A DNA stretch of 64,000 nt, taken from NCBI GenBank assembly GCA_030428705.1, contig JAUIDI010000002.1, forward strand, positions 248,001 through 312,000. Reading direction: 5' to 3'. A model generated the notes under the pieces. It saw only the letters and a list, made by a program, of their open reading frames with translations, made no database searches and was not told the origin of the DNA. Origin of the DNA: Bacteroidia bacterium (GTDB lineage Bacteria > Bacteroidota > Bacteroidia > Flavobacteriales > Flavobacteriaceae). Of the stretch, positions 39,252-49,799 are shown piece after piece. Both the position numbers and the translations under genes were made by a program. Every line of letters starts with the position of its first letter. The stretch's first letter is position 1.

Positions 39252-40733
39252 ATGCAGCTTTACAAAAGCCAGAATTTAAGAGTTTCCAATTCACTTACCG
39301 GTAAAAAAGAGCCTTTCAAGCCTTTGAGCGAAGGCCACGTCGGTATGTACGTTTGCGGGCCCACGGTATATAGTAATGTACATTTGGGAAATTGCAGAAC
39401 GTTCATGTCTTTCGATATGATCTTTCGTTATCTGAGACATTTGGGATATAAGGTACGTTATGTGCGAAATATCACCGATGCCGGACATTTAGAGGATGAT
39501 GCCGATGATGGTGAGGACAAAATTGCAAAAAAAGCACGTCTTGAACAATTGGAACCCATGGAAGTCGTTCAGCGCTATACGGTCGATTTTCATAATATTC
39601 TTGAGAAATTCAATTTTTTACCGCCCAGTATCGAACCTACGGCTACGGGTCATATTATTGAACAAATAGAAATCATCAAGGACATTCTTGAAAAAGGATA
39701 TGCTTATGAAATCAACGGTTCGGTCTATTTTGATGTCAAAAAGTTCAATGAAACCTATGAATATGGAAAGTTGAGCGGCAGAAAGTTGGAAGACATGATC
39801 GCCAATACGCGTGAGTTGACCGCGCAGGACGAGAAAAGAAACCCGCAAGATTTTGCACTTTGGAAAAAAGCCGAACCACAGCATATTATGCGATGGCCTT
39901 CACCATGGGGAGATGGTTTTCCGGGGTGGCACTTGGAATGTACCGCAATGAGTACCAAATACCTCGGTGAGACGTTCGACATACATGGCGGCGGAATGGA
40001 CCTGAAATTCCCGCATCACGAATGCGAAATTGCCCAGGCCGAGGCCAGTAACGGCCATTCTCCCGTAAATTATTGGCTGCATGCCAATATGTTGACCATG
40101 AACGGCAAGAAAATGGCGAAGTCGACCGGGAACAATATTTTGCCCGGTGAGATTTTTTCGGGAGAAAACAATATTCTGAGCAAGCCCTTCTCACCTTCGG
40201 TGGTCCGTTTTTTTATGATGCAGGCACATTATACCAGTATTCTTGATCTCAGCAATGATGCGTTGTTGGCCTCTGAAAAAGGATATAACAGATTGATGGA
40301 GGCCTTGGATACTTTATCGACCTTGGAAACCGGAAAATCATCGGATTTCAATATCGAAGGCTGGAAACAACAGTGCTACGATGCCATGAACGATGATTTT
40401 AACACCCCGATTTTAATCGCACATTTGTTCGATGCCGTCAAGCACATCAATCTTACCAAAGAAGGCAAGGAAAGCATCTCCGATACGAATAAAGAGCTCT
40501 TACAGCAGACCATGAACGCTTTTGTTTTTGATGTACTGGGCTTGGAACGTAAACGTGAATCAGGGGCGGATACCCAAAAGCTGTCAGGGGTGGTCGAATT
40601 ATTGATCGATCTAAGAAAAGAGGCCCGGGCGAACAAAGATTTTGCAACTTCCGACAAAATTCGCGACCAATTGGCCGAATTGGGCATACAGTTAAAAGAT
40701 GGAAAAGAAGGAACTACGTTCAGCGTGAATTAA
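39252..40733 (+). CDS. cysS: Cysteinyl-tRNA synthetase
   Basis: 493 aa; [52 protein letters not shown]. Confidence 0.97.
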   Translation: MQLYKSQNLRVSNSLTGKKEPFKPLSEGHVGMYVCGPTVYSNVHLGNCRTFMSFDMIFRYLRHLGYKVRYVRNITDAGHLEDDADDGEDKIAKKARLEQLEPMEVVQRYTVDFHNILEKFNFLPPSIEPTATGHIIEQIEIIKDILEKGYAYEINGSVYFDVKKFNETYEYGKLSGRKLEDMIANTRELTAQDEKRNPQDFALWKKAEPQHIMRWPSPWGDGFPGWHLECTAMSTKYLGETFDIHGGGMDLKFPHHECEIAQAEASNGHSPVNYWLHANMLTMNGKKMAKSTGNNILPGEIFSGENNILSKPFSPSVVRFFMMQAHYTSILDLSNDALLASEKGYNRLMEALDTLSTLETGKSSDFNIEGWKQQCYDAMNDDFNTPILIAHLFDAVKHINLTKEGKESISDTNKELLQQTMNAFVFDVLGLERKRESGADTQKLSGVVELLIDLRKEARANKDFATSDKIRDQLAELGIQLKDGKEGTTFSVN

Positions 40734-40805
40734 AATTTGTACAGGCATGCGCTTCCCTTCCGTCCTATACCGATTGACGGGCCATAAAATTCAAATCAAG
40801 CACAA

Positions 40806-41027
40806 ATGAAAAAAATAATGATTGCTCCTTTTGTGCTGTTGGTGAAGTTCTATCAATATGCCATATCGCCCTACACTCCGGCAACCTGTCGGTACTCTCC
40901 CACTTGTTCCCAATATACCCTGGAGGCATTGCAGAAACATGGATTGTTCAAAGGCGGGTGGTTGGCCATAAAAAGGATTTTTAGCTGTCACCCTTGGGGC
41001 GGTTCAGGTTACGATCCTGTACCGTGA
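40806..41027 (+). CDS. yidD: Membrane protein insertion efficiency factor YidD
   Basis: 73 aa; [56 protein letters not shown]. Confidence 0.96.
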   Translation: MKKIMIAPFVLLVKFYQYAISPYTPATCRYSPTCSQYTLEALQKHGLFKGGWLAIKRIFSCHPWGGSGYDPVP

Positions 41028-41110
41028 TGATGGATTACAGGTATCAATTTAAACCCTATTTGACACATACTGCCCACTAATCATTATCTTAGCCCCTCAA
41101 AATATTCTTT

Positions 41111-42052
41111 ATGCACTTTTTAGGAATTATCTGGAATCCGGACGAAACGATTTTCAGCCTTGGACCTTTACAAATCAAATATTATAACCTACTGTGGGTT
41201 GTGTCGTTTGCCCTGGGTTGGTACTTGATGAAAAAGATTTTCCTCAATGAGAAAAAAACGGTCGAGCAGCTTGATTCCCTTTTTATCTATACCCTTATCG
41301 CGACAATGCTCGGTGCACGCCTAGGGCATGTGTTTTTTTATGATTGGGCCTATTATTCCGATCACTTGCTCGAGATTCTGCTTCCTATAAGGGATACCGG
41401 AGACGGTTATGAATTTACCGGCTTTACAGGACTTGCCAGCCATGGTGCGGCCATTGGGGTTATTATTGGCATGTATCTTTTTACACGAAAGTTCAAGGAA
41501 TTCAAAATGCTCTGGGTATTGGACCGTATTGTCGTTCCCTTTGCCATCGGTGCCTTCTGTGTACGCTTGGGCAACTTTTTCAATTCGGAAATCAACGGTA
41601 AGGTGACCGACGAGAATTTTATTTTCGCTACCAAGTTCGTTCGCGATTCGGACGACATGCACCCGTCCAAGGCATTGGGTATAACAAAGGAAAAAACGAT
41701 TAATGCCGCCTATGACGCCCTGGCGACCAAAGCTGAATTTTCAGAATACCTGGCACAGATTCCGTACCGGCACCCTGCCCAATTATATGAAGGGGTGGCC
41801 TATATTTTTGTGTTCCTCATCCTCTATTTTTTGTATTGGAAAACAAACAAAAAGGATAAACCAGGTTACCTGTTCGGACTGTTCTTGGTGCTTTTGTGGA
41901 CCATTAGGTTCTTCGTCGAATACGTCAAAAAAAGCCAAGGCGGTTTTGAGGAATCATTAGGCCTGCTTTCAACCGGTCAATGGCTTAGTATACCGTTCGT
42001 TCTCATCGGGCTCTATTTTATGTTCAGGCCCGTTAAAGGCGTACGTGCCTAG
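41111..42052 (+). CDS. lgt: Prolipoprotein diacylglyceryl transferase
   Basis: 313 aa; GARLGHVFFYDW; FTGLASHGAAIG; RLGNFFNSEINGKVT. Confidence 0.96.
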   Translation: MHFLGIIWNPDETIFSLGPLQIKYYNLLWVVSFALGWYLMKKIFLNEKKTVEQLDSLFIYTLIATMLGARLGHVFFYDWAYYSDHLLEILLPIRDTGDGYEFTGFTGLASHGAAIGVIIGMYLFTRKFKEFKMLWVLDRIVVPFAIGAFCVRLGNFFNSEINGKVTDENFIFATKFVRDSDDMHPSKALGITKEKTINAAYDALATKAEFSEYLAQIPYRHPAQLYEGVAYIFVFLILYFLYWKTNKKDKPGYLFGLFLVLLWTIRFFVEYVKKSQGGFEESLGLLSTGQWLSIPFVLIGLYFMFRPVKGVRA

Positions 42053-42067
42053 AAATATACATGGTCA

Positions 42068-42556
42068 ATGAAAGCTACGTTTTGTTTTAGTGCTTTTGTA
42101 AGCCTGCTTTTACTGTTCGGCTCTTGTAAAAATGAACACAAAAAGGTGGTCAAGACCGAACCCGTTGTTTTTACCAAAGAAGGGGAGCTTACGGTTTTTA
42201 GACAAGAAGCGGATTCGATACTTGCAAAACTCGATATCGAATTTGCCCAAAGCGAATATGAGACCCAGACCGGTCTTATGTATCGTCAATCGATGTTGGA
42301 CGATCAAGGGATGCTTTTTGTTTTTCCTGATGAGGCCATGCATTCGTTCTATATGAAGAACACCGAATTCCCTCTCGATATCATATTCATCGATTCAAAC
42401 CTCAAAATAGCCAGTTTTCAGGAAAATGCACAACCCTTGAGCGAAAAGGGACTTTCTTCAAAGGTACCTGTTCAATACGTACTCGAAGTCAATGCAGGAC
42501 TCGTTGAAAAGTGGTCGTTATCGGAAGGCGATATGATTGAATTCATCAAACTCTGA
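42068..42556 (+). CDS. DUF192 domain lipoprotein
   Basis: 162 aa; lipobox LFGSC; TQTGLMYRQSMLDDQGMLFVFPDEAMHSFYMKNTEFPLDIIFID. Confidence 0.92.
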   Translation: MKATFCFSAFVSLLLLFGSCKNEHKKVVKTEPVVFTKEGELTVFRQEADSILAKLDIEFAQSEYETQTGLMYRQSMLDDQGMLFVFPDEAMHSFYMKNTEFPLDIIFIDSNLKIASFQENAQPLSEKGLSSKVPVQYVLEVNAGLVEKWSLSEGDMIEFIKL

Positions 42557-42560
42557 AACG

Positions 42561-43079
42561 ATGGATTTACTACTCGTAGATCAGGAAACGGAACGGTTGA
42601 AATTTAGAAAAATCAACGTTTCCGATTTCGAAGCTTGGTTACCTTTTTACCAAAACCCTTTAAGTACCCAATATTGGGAAGGGTTGCCTAAAGACCCGAT
42701 AAAAGCCTGTGAAGAACAGTTTCAACGGGTTTTCGAACGGTACGAAAACAATCTTGGAGGAATGAACGCCCTCATCCAAAAAACATCGGACAGATTGATA
42801 GGCATATGCGGATTATTGGTTCAAGTAGTGGATGGAATTCAAGAACTTGAAATCGGGTATTCCATTCTTCCTGAATTCTGGTGCAAGGGTTATGCTACCG
42901 AAGCGGCCAAGAAATGCAAGGAATTTGCCTTTACCAACAAACTTGCCGATTCGCTGATATCGATTATCCATATCGACAATATTCCTTCCCAAAAAGTAGC
43001 GTTGGCCAATGGTATGCAGTTGAAAAAAACGACTACCTATAAAAACAACCCGGTCCATATTTATAGAATCATGGCATGA
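42561..43079 (+). CDS. GNAT family N-acetyltransferase
   Basis: MDLLLVDQETERLKFRKI..; LEIGYSILPEFWCKGYATEAAKKCKEFAF; start chosen at the internal ATG. Confidence 0.92.
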   Translation: MDLLLVDQETERLKFRKINVSDFEAWLPFYQNPLSTQYWEGLPKDPIKACEEQFQRVFERYENNLGGMNALIQKTSDRLIGICGLLVQVVDGIQELEIGYSILPEFWCKGYATEAAKKCKEFAFTNKLADSLISIIHIDNIPSQKVALANGMQLKKTTTYKNNPVHIYRIMA

Positions 43080-44311
43080 GCAATAAACATTGGGCCATAT
43101 TCACGAATAATGCCTCAAAAAAGAACAATTTTATCGCTTCTTTATTGAACGGTAAAGTCAGCTCTGGTTTTCAAGAACTTCGAAATAAAAAAGGAAGCCT
43201 GTTTTCAAAATCGGTCCTAGAGGATTTCATGCGCCAAGAAGAACTGCACGATCTGAAAATAATTACCAAAACTAAGGCACAAAACCTGAAAACGATGTCA
43301 AGTGGCGAACGTCAAAAAGCACTGTTGGCCCATGTTCTCGAAAACAAACCTGATTACCTGATCCTTGATAATCCATTCGACAATCTGGATATCGACACCC
43401 AGGCCGAATTGAAACAGAAACTACACAACATCCGTAACGAAATTTTACTGGTGCAACTTATCAGTAGAAAAAGTGATCTGCTTCCTTTTATCAATACCTT
43501 TTTCAAGCTTGAAGTTAACGATCTGATTGCCGTCGAGAAAATTTCCATTGCAGAACGGCCTCAAAAGAAAGAAGTATTCAGCAAAAAAATACCACCACCT
43601 TTAAAAGCATTTGACTTTGGTGAAAAGGTGCTTATCGAGTTGAAGAATGTCAATGTCAGTTATTCAGGACATCCCATTTTGAAAAATATCAACTGGAAAA
43701 TCGAAAAAGGTAATTTTTGGGAACTCCGTGGAAAAAATGGCAGTGGAAAAACGACCATCCTTTCTATGATTACGGGAGAAAATCCTAAAGGATATGGCCA
43801 AGAGCTTTATATTTTCGGTCAGAAAAAAGGAAGCGGTGAAAGTGTTTGGGATATCAAAAGACGCATCGGGTATTTCACTCCGGCTATGACCGACAAGTTT
43901 ACAGGATACCATACTGTTCAAAACATGATTATATCGGGCTTGATGGACTCTTTAGGCCTTTATATCAGACCAACCGAGTCCCAATTACGGATAGCGAAGG
44001 AATGGCTGCTTTTGTTAGACCTGTTGCACTTAAAGGACAATCTGTATCACGACCTGACCATTGGGCAACGCAGGTTGGTCATGTGCGCCCGCGCCATGAT
44101 AAAGCATCCGATATTACTGATCTTGGATGAACCGACCGCAGGATTAGATGATGCAAGTGCCGAATTATTCGTGGCTTTGGTAAACAAATTTGCTTCGGAG
44201 AGCGAAACCGCTATTGTATTTGTCTCTCATCGCAAAGAACCCAATTTGAATCCCGATTTCATTTATGAACTGAAAATGGGCGACGAAGGCTCGACAGGAA
44301 GCGTTCATTAA
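43076..44311 (+). CDS. Orphan tandem-NBD ABC ATPase (ModF-like), N-terminal NBD degenerate
   Basis: 411 aa; NBD1 MSSGERQKALLAHVLENKPDYLILDNPFDNLD without Walker A; NBD2 GKNGSGKTT, LTIGQRRLVMCARA, ILDEPTAGLD. Confidence 0.9.
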   Translation: MSNKHWAIFTNNASKKNNFIASLLNGKVSSGFQELRNKKGSLFSKSVLEDFMRQEELHDLKIITKTKAQNLKTMSSGERQKALLAHVLENKPDYLILDNPFDNLDIDTQAELKQKLHNIRNEILLVQLISRKSDLLPFINTFFKLEVNDLIAVEKISIAERPQKKEVFSKKIPPPLKAFDFGEKVLIELKNVNVSYSGHPILKNINWKIEKGNFWELRGKNGSGKTTILSMITGENPKGYGQELYIFGQKKGSGESVWDIKRRIGYFTPAMTDKFTGYHTVQNMIISGLMDSLGLYIRPTESQLRIAKEWLLLLDLLHLKDNLYHDLTIGQRRLVMCARAMIKHPILLILDEPTAGLDDASAELFVALVNKFASESETAIVFVSHRKEPNLNPDFIYELKMGDEGSTGSVH

Positions 44312-44372
44312 TAGTTCATCTGAACTGAGACCTTCTTTAAAAGTCAGGGTAATTTGTTCAACACGGAATAAT

Positions 44373-44400
44373 AAAAAAGCCGCTTTTATGCGGCTTTTTT
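44373..44400. terminator. Bidirectional intrinsic terminator
   Basis: AAAAAAGCCGC-TTTTAT-GCGGCTTTTTT. Confidence 0.85.
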
Positions 44401-44419
44401 ATTTAGCTGATATCAACGA

Positions 44420-47386
44420 TTATTTTTCGCTGCCCCCTTTTATTTTTTTGGTAAGCATATCGAACATGACGGGTGTCGCAATGAACAACGAAGAATATGT
44501 ACCTACTATAATACCTACTATCATAGCAAACATAAAGCCTCTTAACGATTCCCCACCAAAAATAAAGATGGCCAATAATACCACCAATGTGGTCATCGAT
44601 GTATTCAATGTTCTGCTCAATGTACTGTTCAATGCTAGATTGACATTCGTTCCGTTACGCCATCCTTTTTCGTTGATAATCTCACGAATACGGTCGAAAA
44701 CGACCACGGTGTCGTTCAACGAGTATCCGATTACCGTCAAGATCGCGGCTATAAAAGCCTGGTCGATTTCCATATTGAAGGGCATTACCTTTCCAAATAG
44801 GGAGAATACGCCCAATACGATCAACACATCGTGGAAAACGGCCACAACAGCCCCTAGGGAGAATTGCCATTTTCTAAACCGTACGAGAATATATAAGAAC
44901 ACTACGGCCAAAGAACCGATTATGGCCAAGAAAGCATTTTTCTTGATATCATCGGCAATGGTCGGACCGACCTTTATGGATTGCATTATACCTATAGACT
45001 TTTCATCACTACCCGTAATAAAATCCGCTTTCGTCATTCCGTCCGGCAAATACTTTTGCAATGCGGTAAAAAGTTTGTCCTGAATTTCGTTGTCTACCTC
45101 GACACCTTCAACATCCACTTTATAAGGTGTGGTCAATTTAATCTGATTGGCATCGCCGAACTCCTTTACATTGGTCCCACTACCAAAAACCGTATTCAAT
45201 TCTGAAGCGATTTCGGATGGATTTACTTCATTTTGAAAACGGATCTGATACGAACGGCCTCCTACAAAATCCACTCCTTGTTGCAAGCTATTTGTTGCCA
45301 ATGAAAATATTCCGATACCTAGAAGGATGGCGGATAAGATATAGGCAATCTTTCGTTTCCCCAAGAAATCGATATTCATGTTTTTGAAAAGGTTCTTGGT
45401 CAATGCCGTCGAGAAATCCAATGTTCTACCCTTGCCACCAATGTACCAGTCAATCAACAATCTGGTGATGAAAATGGCCGTGAACAATGAGGTAACAATA
45501 CCGATCAAAAGGGTCGTTGCAAAACCTTTAATCGGCCCTGAACCGAAAACGAACAAAATCAAAGCCGTAAGCCCCGTAGTAATGTTGGCATCTAAAATCG
45601 AGGACAACGCATTTCCGAAACCATCGGCAACGGCCTGTGCCTTACCTTTTCCTTTGGCAAGCTCTTCTTTGATCCTTTCAAAAATAAGCACGTTGGCGTC
45701 AACCGACATACCAATGGTCAAAACGATACCGGCAATACCGGGCAAGGTCAAGACCGCATTCAAGCTAGTCAATACACCGAAAATCAATAAAATGTTCAAC
45801 AACAAGGCGATATCGGCGAACGCACCGGCCTTGCCGTAGTAAAAAATCATCCAAATCAAGACAATCGCCATAGCGATCATGAACGACATAAAACCACTGT
45901 CGATAGCTTCTTGGCCCAAGGACGGCCCCACGATTTCCGATTGAATGATTTCCGCGGATGCGGGCAATTTACCGGCCCTCAAAACGTTTGCAATATCTTT
46001 TGTCTCGTTGACGGTGAAAGTTCCCGTTATCTCTGACCGGCCACCGGAGATAGGGCCTGAGGATACACCCGGCGCGGTATACACTTTATTATCCAAAACA
46101 ATGGCGATACCCGTTTGATTATTGTAGGCGTCGCCCGTTAGATTTTCCCATTCTTTGGCACCCTTGGTATTCATGGTCATTGAAACGGCCGGTCTTCCGC
46201 TTATATCGAAATCGTCGCGTGCATCGCTCACCACATCACCACTTATCCGTGGGATACCGTCCCTATTCGATTTCAAGGCATAAAGGTCGACCACTTCGGT
46301 CTCCGGTGTCGGTGGTCTTTCCCATACGAATTTCGTAAACTGAATATCGGCCGGAAGCAAACGCCTGATCTCGGGCATTCGAAGATATTCGCCCACTTTC
46401 GCCGTATCTTTAATGGCGGCCCTGAACATAGCATGTGTACCCGGATTGGCCGGAATCAGCAAATCAAACAATGGATTGACTTGATTGACCAAATCCAATG
46501 AATCGGTGGCAACATCGGAAAGTAATGAGTCGATTTCGGATTCTTCTTTTACCGGTTCTTCGATTTCGGTCGTATCGACCATCGTCTTAAGTTTCTCGTT
46601 TGCCGCAACAATGAACTGACTAAAGCTCGGATTGCTTTGACTATGGGTCTCCCAAAACTCAAGCTGGGCGGTACTGGATAGCAAATCCTGCGCACGGGCT
46701 ATATCCCTTGCTCCAGGAAGTTCGACCAAAATACGTCCCGAATTACCTTCTCGCTGAATATTCGGTTGGGTCACTCCAAAACCATCGATACGTTCACGAA
46801 GTACTTCAAAAGCCGAAACAATGGACTCATCGATCTTTCTTCGGATAATCGGTTTCACCTCGTCATCGCTCATCTGAAAATTGATTTCCTCGCTCAAGCT
46901 TTTGTTGGCGAAAATATCGGGGGAAGCCAATTTTGTATCACCTTTTATATTATCAAAGGCATCGAAGAACAGATCAATGTAAGTATCGTCACTGCTTTTT
47001 GAAGCCGTATCGGCATCGGCCAAAGCCTTATTGAAGACCGGGTTTTTCGTGTAATTGGCCAAACCTTTCAAAATATCCTTGATAGATATCTGAAGGGTTA
47101 CATTGATCCCACCTTTTAAGTCAAGACCTTTGTTCAGTTCTTTCTTTTTGGCCTCATTGTAATCTGTAAACCCTAAAATGGGATTGCTTCCTATGGAATC
47201 AAGATAACTGGCCTCAAGAGCTTCTCGCTTTGAAACATAGTCTTCCTCACTTTCCGAAATTCTACTTTTGGCAAAGACCTCGGCTTCCTTTTCAATTTTA
47301 CCGGTTATAAAAGTGTATGATAACTGATAGATACTTACTAATCCGAATAGGAGCGCAAAAAGCTTTATAAGTCCTTTATTCTGCAT
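44420..47386 (-). CDS. secDF: Fused protein translocase SecDF
   Basis: 988 aa; GLDLKGGINVTLQ; LSSTAQLEFWETH; VLTIGMSVDANVLIFERIKEEL; VIGYSLNDTVVVFDRIRE. Confidence 0.97.
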   Translation of the reverse strand: MQNKGLIKLFALLFGLVSIYQLSYTFITGKIEKEAEVFAKSRISESEEDYVSKREALEASYLDSIGSNPILGFTDYNEAKKKELNKGLDLKGGINVTLQISIKDILKGLANYTKNPVFNKALADADTASKSSDDTYIDLFFDAFDNIKGDTKLASPDIFANKSLSEEINFQMSDDEVKPIIRRKIDESIVSAFEVLRERIDGFGVTQPNIQREGNSGRILVELPGARDIARAQDLLSSTAQLEFWETHSQSNPSFSQFIVAANEKLKTMVDTTEIEEPVKEESEIDSLLSDVATDSLDLVNQVNPLFDLLIPANPGTHAMFRAAIKDTAKVGEYLRMPEIRRLLPADIQFTKFVWERPPTPETEVVDLYALKSNRDGIPRISGDVVSDARDDFDISGRPAVSMTMNTKGAKEWENLTGDAYNNQTGIAIVLDNKVYTAPGVSSGPISGGRSEITGTFTVNETKDIANVLRAGKLPASAEIIQSEIVGPSLGQEAIDSGFMSFMIAMAIVLIWMIFYYGKAGAFADIALLLNILLIFGVLTSLNAVLTLPGIAGIVLTIGMSVDANVLIFERIKEELAKGKGKAQAVADGFGNALSSILDANITTGLTALILFVFGSGPIKGFATTLLIGIVTSLFTAIFITRLLIDWYIGGKGRTLDFSTALTKNLFKNMNIDFLGKRKIAYILSAILLGIGIFSLATNSLQQGVDFVGGRSYQIRFQNEVNPSEIASELNTVFGSGTNVKEFGDANQIKLTTPYKVDVEGVEVDNEIQDKLFTALQKYLPDGMTKADFITGSDEKSIGIMQSIKVGPTIADDIKKNAFLAIIGSLAVVFLYILVRFRKWQFSLGAVVAVFHDVLIVLGVFSLFGKVMPFNMEIDQAFIAAILTVIGYSLNDTVVVFDRIREIINEKGWRNGTNVNLALNSTLSRTLNTSMTTLVVLLAIFIFGGESLRGFMFAMIVGIIVGTYSSLFIATPVMFDMLTKKIKGGSEK

Positions 47387-47426
47387 GGGTTGCGTTTATG
47401 TTTGAGCTATTTTGATTAACAGCGTG

Positions 47427-47457
47427 CAAATATATGATTTCGGCTACATATTGACAA
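47427..47457 (-). promoter_or_regulatory. Bacteroidota-type promoter of secDF
   Basis: Minus strand TTG-N20-TATATTTG (plus CAAATATA 47427-47434, CAA 47455-47457). Confidence 0.7.
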
Positions 47458-47490
47458 TGAACTCGTTCATAATATTTGGCGAGGCCCGAT

Positions 47491-47533
47491 AAAGAAAAAC
47501 GCCTTGCCCAATATTACATGGCAAGACGTTTCC
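47491..47533 (-). terminator. Intrinsic terminator of mdh
   Basis: Minus strand GAAACGTCTTGCC-loop-GGCAAGGCGTTTTTC. Confidence 0.65.
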
Positions 47534-47552
47534 TATTCTTAAGCTAAATCGA

Positions 47553-48479
47553 TTACAGTTCCAAAAGGCCATTTGTTTTAGTAACACCGGCCGCACTCTC
47601 CTGCATTTTTGCCTTTTCGGCATCACTCAAGGGGATATCAACGATTTTCTCGATTCCGTCCTTGCCCAAAATAACGGGAACGCCGATACATATATCCTCA
47701 AGGTCATATTCCCCGTTCAAAAAAGTAGAACATGGAAATATTTTCTTCTGGTCACAGGCAATCGATTGCACCAATGCCGAAACTGCTGCTCCTGGCGCAT
47801 ACCAGGCGCTAGTACCCAATAATTTGGTCAAGGTCGCCCCGCCAACTTTAGTGTCTTCGGCAACCTGGGCCAACCTGTCGGCAGACAGAAATTCGGATAC
47901 CTTAATACTGTTACGCGTGGCATGCGATGTTAAAGGAACCATTCCGGTATCGCTATGACCCCCGATTACCATACCATCAACATCGGAAATAGGTGCTTCC
48001 AAGGCCTCCGCTAAACGGTATTTAAAACGGGCACTGTCAAGCGCACCGCCCATACCAATGATTTTGTTCTTCGGTAAATTGGTCGTTTTGTGCACCAAAT
48101 AGGTCATGGTATCCATAGGATTACTGACTACTATCAATGTAACATTGCGCGAATGTTCGATCAAGCTTGAAGATACGGCCTTCACAATCCCGGCATTGAT
48201 TCCGATGAGCTCTTCGCGTGTCATTCCTGGTTTTCTAGGAATTCCCGACGTAATAACGGCGATATCACTTCCCGCAGTTTTCGAATAGTCGCTCGTTACC
48301 CCGGTAATCCTGGTGTCGAAACCGTTCAACGAGGCCGTCTGCATCAAATCCATAGCCTTGCCCTCTGCATATCCTTCCTTAATATCCAACAAAACTACCT
48401 CCGATGCAAAATTCTTGATCGCAATATACTCGGCACAACTGGCGCCTACGGCTCCCGCCCCAACAACTGTTACTTTCAT
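47553..48479 (-). CDS. mdh: Malate dehydrogenase
   Basis: 308 aa; MKVTVVGAGAVGASCAEYIA; GIPRKPGMTREELIGINAGIVK; VVSNPMDTMTYL; GGHSDTGMVPL. Confidence 0.97.
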   Translation of the reverse strand: MKVTVVGAGAVGASCAEYIAIKNFASEVVLLDIKEGYAEGKAMDLMQTASLNGFDTRITGVTSDYSKTAGSDIAVITSGIPRKPGMTREELIGINAGIVKAVSSSLIEHSRNVTLIVVSNPMDTMTYLVHKTTNLPKNKIIGMGGALDSARFKYRLAEALEAPISDVDGMVIGGHSDTGMVPLTSHATRNSIKVSEFLSADRLAQVAEDTKVGGATLTKLLGTSAWYAPGAAVSALVQSIACDQKKIFPCSTFLNGEYDLEDICIGVPVILGKDGIEKIVDIPLSDAEKAKMQESAAGVTKTNGLLEL

Positions 48480-48782
48480 CTAATTCTGATTTATTATTAA
48501 TTTATTCGGTTACATTACCTATTGGGCATGATACCCATAGACTTGAATCTCAACGCTTCAAAAATACTGAAATTAACATTTAAAAGAAGTCGTAGAATAG
48601 TATAATTCTGTTCGAAACGTGGTATTTCAACGATCGATGAAATGCAATGATGTTAAAAAAAAGAGCTTTTCAACGAAGAAAATCGGATTATGGTGTCGTA
48701 CATCGAATTCTGACAATACCGATTCTCAATGAGCCGTTCTATAAGATATCGAACCCCGAATCGAAAAACGCCTACAAACCAA

Positions 48783-49151
48783 ATGAAAAAGATTTTTTCA
48801 TTCTTAGCCATAATCGGAATCATTTTCGCAAGCAATTGTACGCGAATTCCGGAAAACAACGATCCCATCATTGGTATTTGGGATCGCGTAGAAGTCGAAA
48901 CTAGTTTAAGTGGCAAGCAGACCATTCGAACGGAATGGATTTTCAATGATGCCTATCTTGGCAGGTATCACCGTATTGAAAATGGCAGCATCACTGTAAA
49001 GTCGGATTTTAAATGGAAACACGAGGATGATGTTTACACAATCTCCTATCCCGGTCTAGAAAGAGACGATGACAAGGTTGTTCTAAAGCAATCGGTTAAC
49101 GGCTCGCAACTTGAAAGAAACGACGGATTCATGCTGGCGACAAGAGATTGA
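48783..49151 (+). CDS. Hypothetical lipocalin-like lipoprotein
   Basis: MKKIFSFLAIIGIIFASNCTRIPENNDPIIGIWDRVEVET; lipobox ASNC; WIFNDAYLGRY. Confidence 0.65.
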   Translation: MKKIFSFLAIIGIIFASNCTRIPENNDPIIGIWDRVEVETSLSGKQTIRTEWIFNDAYLGRYHRIENGSITVKSDFKWKHEDDVYTISYPGLERDDDKVVLKQSVNGSQLERNDGFMLATRD

Positions 49152-49232
49152 TAGGACATTGTTATTGAAGTTAGATTCAGCACTTTTTGATAATATAATA
49201 TTCCAGTAGTACGTTTAGTTATAACCCTTTTT

Positions 49233-49267
49233 AAAAAAGCGCCCCACCCCCGAGAGGCGCTTTTTTT
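49233..49267 (+). terminator. Intrinsic terminator
   Basis: AAAAAAGCGCC-loop-GGCGCTTTTTTT. Confidence 0.8.
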
Positions 49268-49740
49268 GTTTTGCTTTTGTAACCTACTCAAAGGCAAAAC
49301 CAGTAGAAATCCTCCACGCAAAAGCGTAGAGCACAAAGAAATAGCTAATCACAAAGTATAAAGAAAATATCCTAGTATGAAGTCTTATGAATCTTAACCC
49401 GGATTGTTTTAGTGCCCCAATGTTGTTCCGTTTGATTATTGATATATTTTTCATAATGAAGTAGGATTATAAATAACAGCTCTTTATATTAATTCACATC
49501 TTCATAAAATAGATTTAAAAGATTGTTTTTTATTTCTTACCATTAGAAAGAATATTCCTACTTTTTATTTTATTTTTTCGATTAAATGTATTATTTATCG
49601 GATGAAATACATTTTATTCTTAAAATTCACTCGATAAAAAGCAGATTTTATAGATTAAAAGCATTCGCTTTTAAAATAGTAGATAGGAATAAAGATACTC
49701 AAACCCACTGTGCTCTACCTTGATACATTGCCAACGAGAG

Positions 49741-49772
49741 AAGCCCGGATTACCAAAAGGAAATCCGGGCTT
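49741..49772 (-). terminator. Hairpin downstream of the DUF6588-like gene
   Basis: AAGCCCGGAT..ATCCGGGCTT stem; weak T-tract. Confidence 0.55.
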
Positions 49773-49799
49773 AATATTTTAAAAGGGATTTAGATCTAT

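Noticed and set aside
44388-45083. 231-aa plus-strand ORF
   Set aside because: Antisense to the SecF end of secDF; no domain signature, and it includes the terminator region.
45378-45839. 153-aa plus-strand ORF
   Set aside because: Antisense to conserved secDF coding sequence.
49046-49336. 96-aa minus-strand ORF
   Set aside because: Runs through an intrinsic terminator hairpin and the end of the lipoprotein gene; no recognisable domain.
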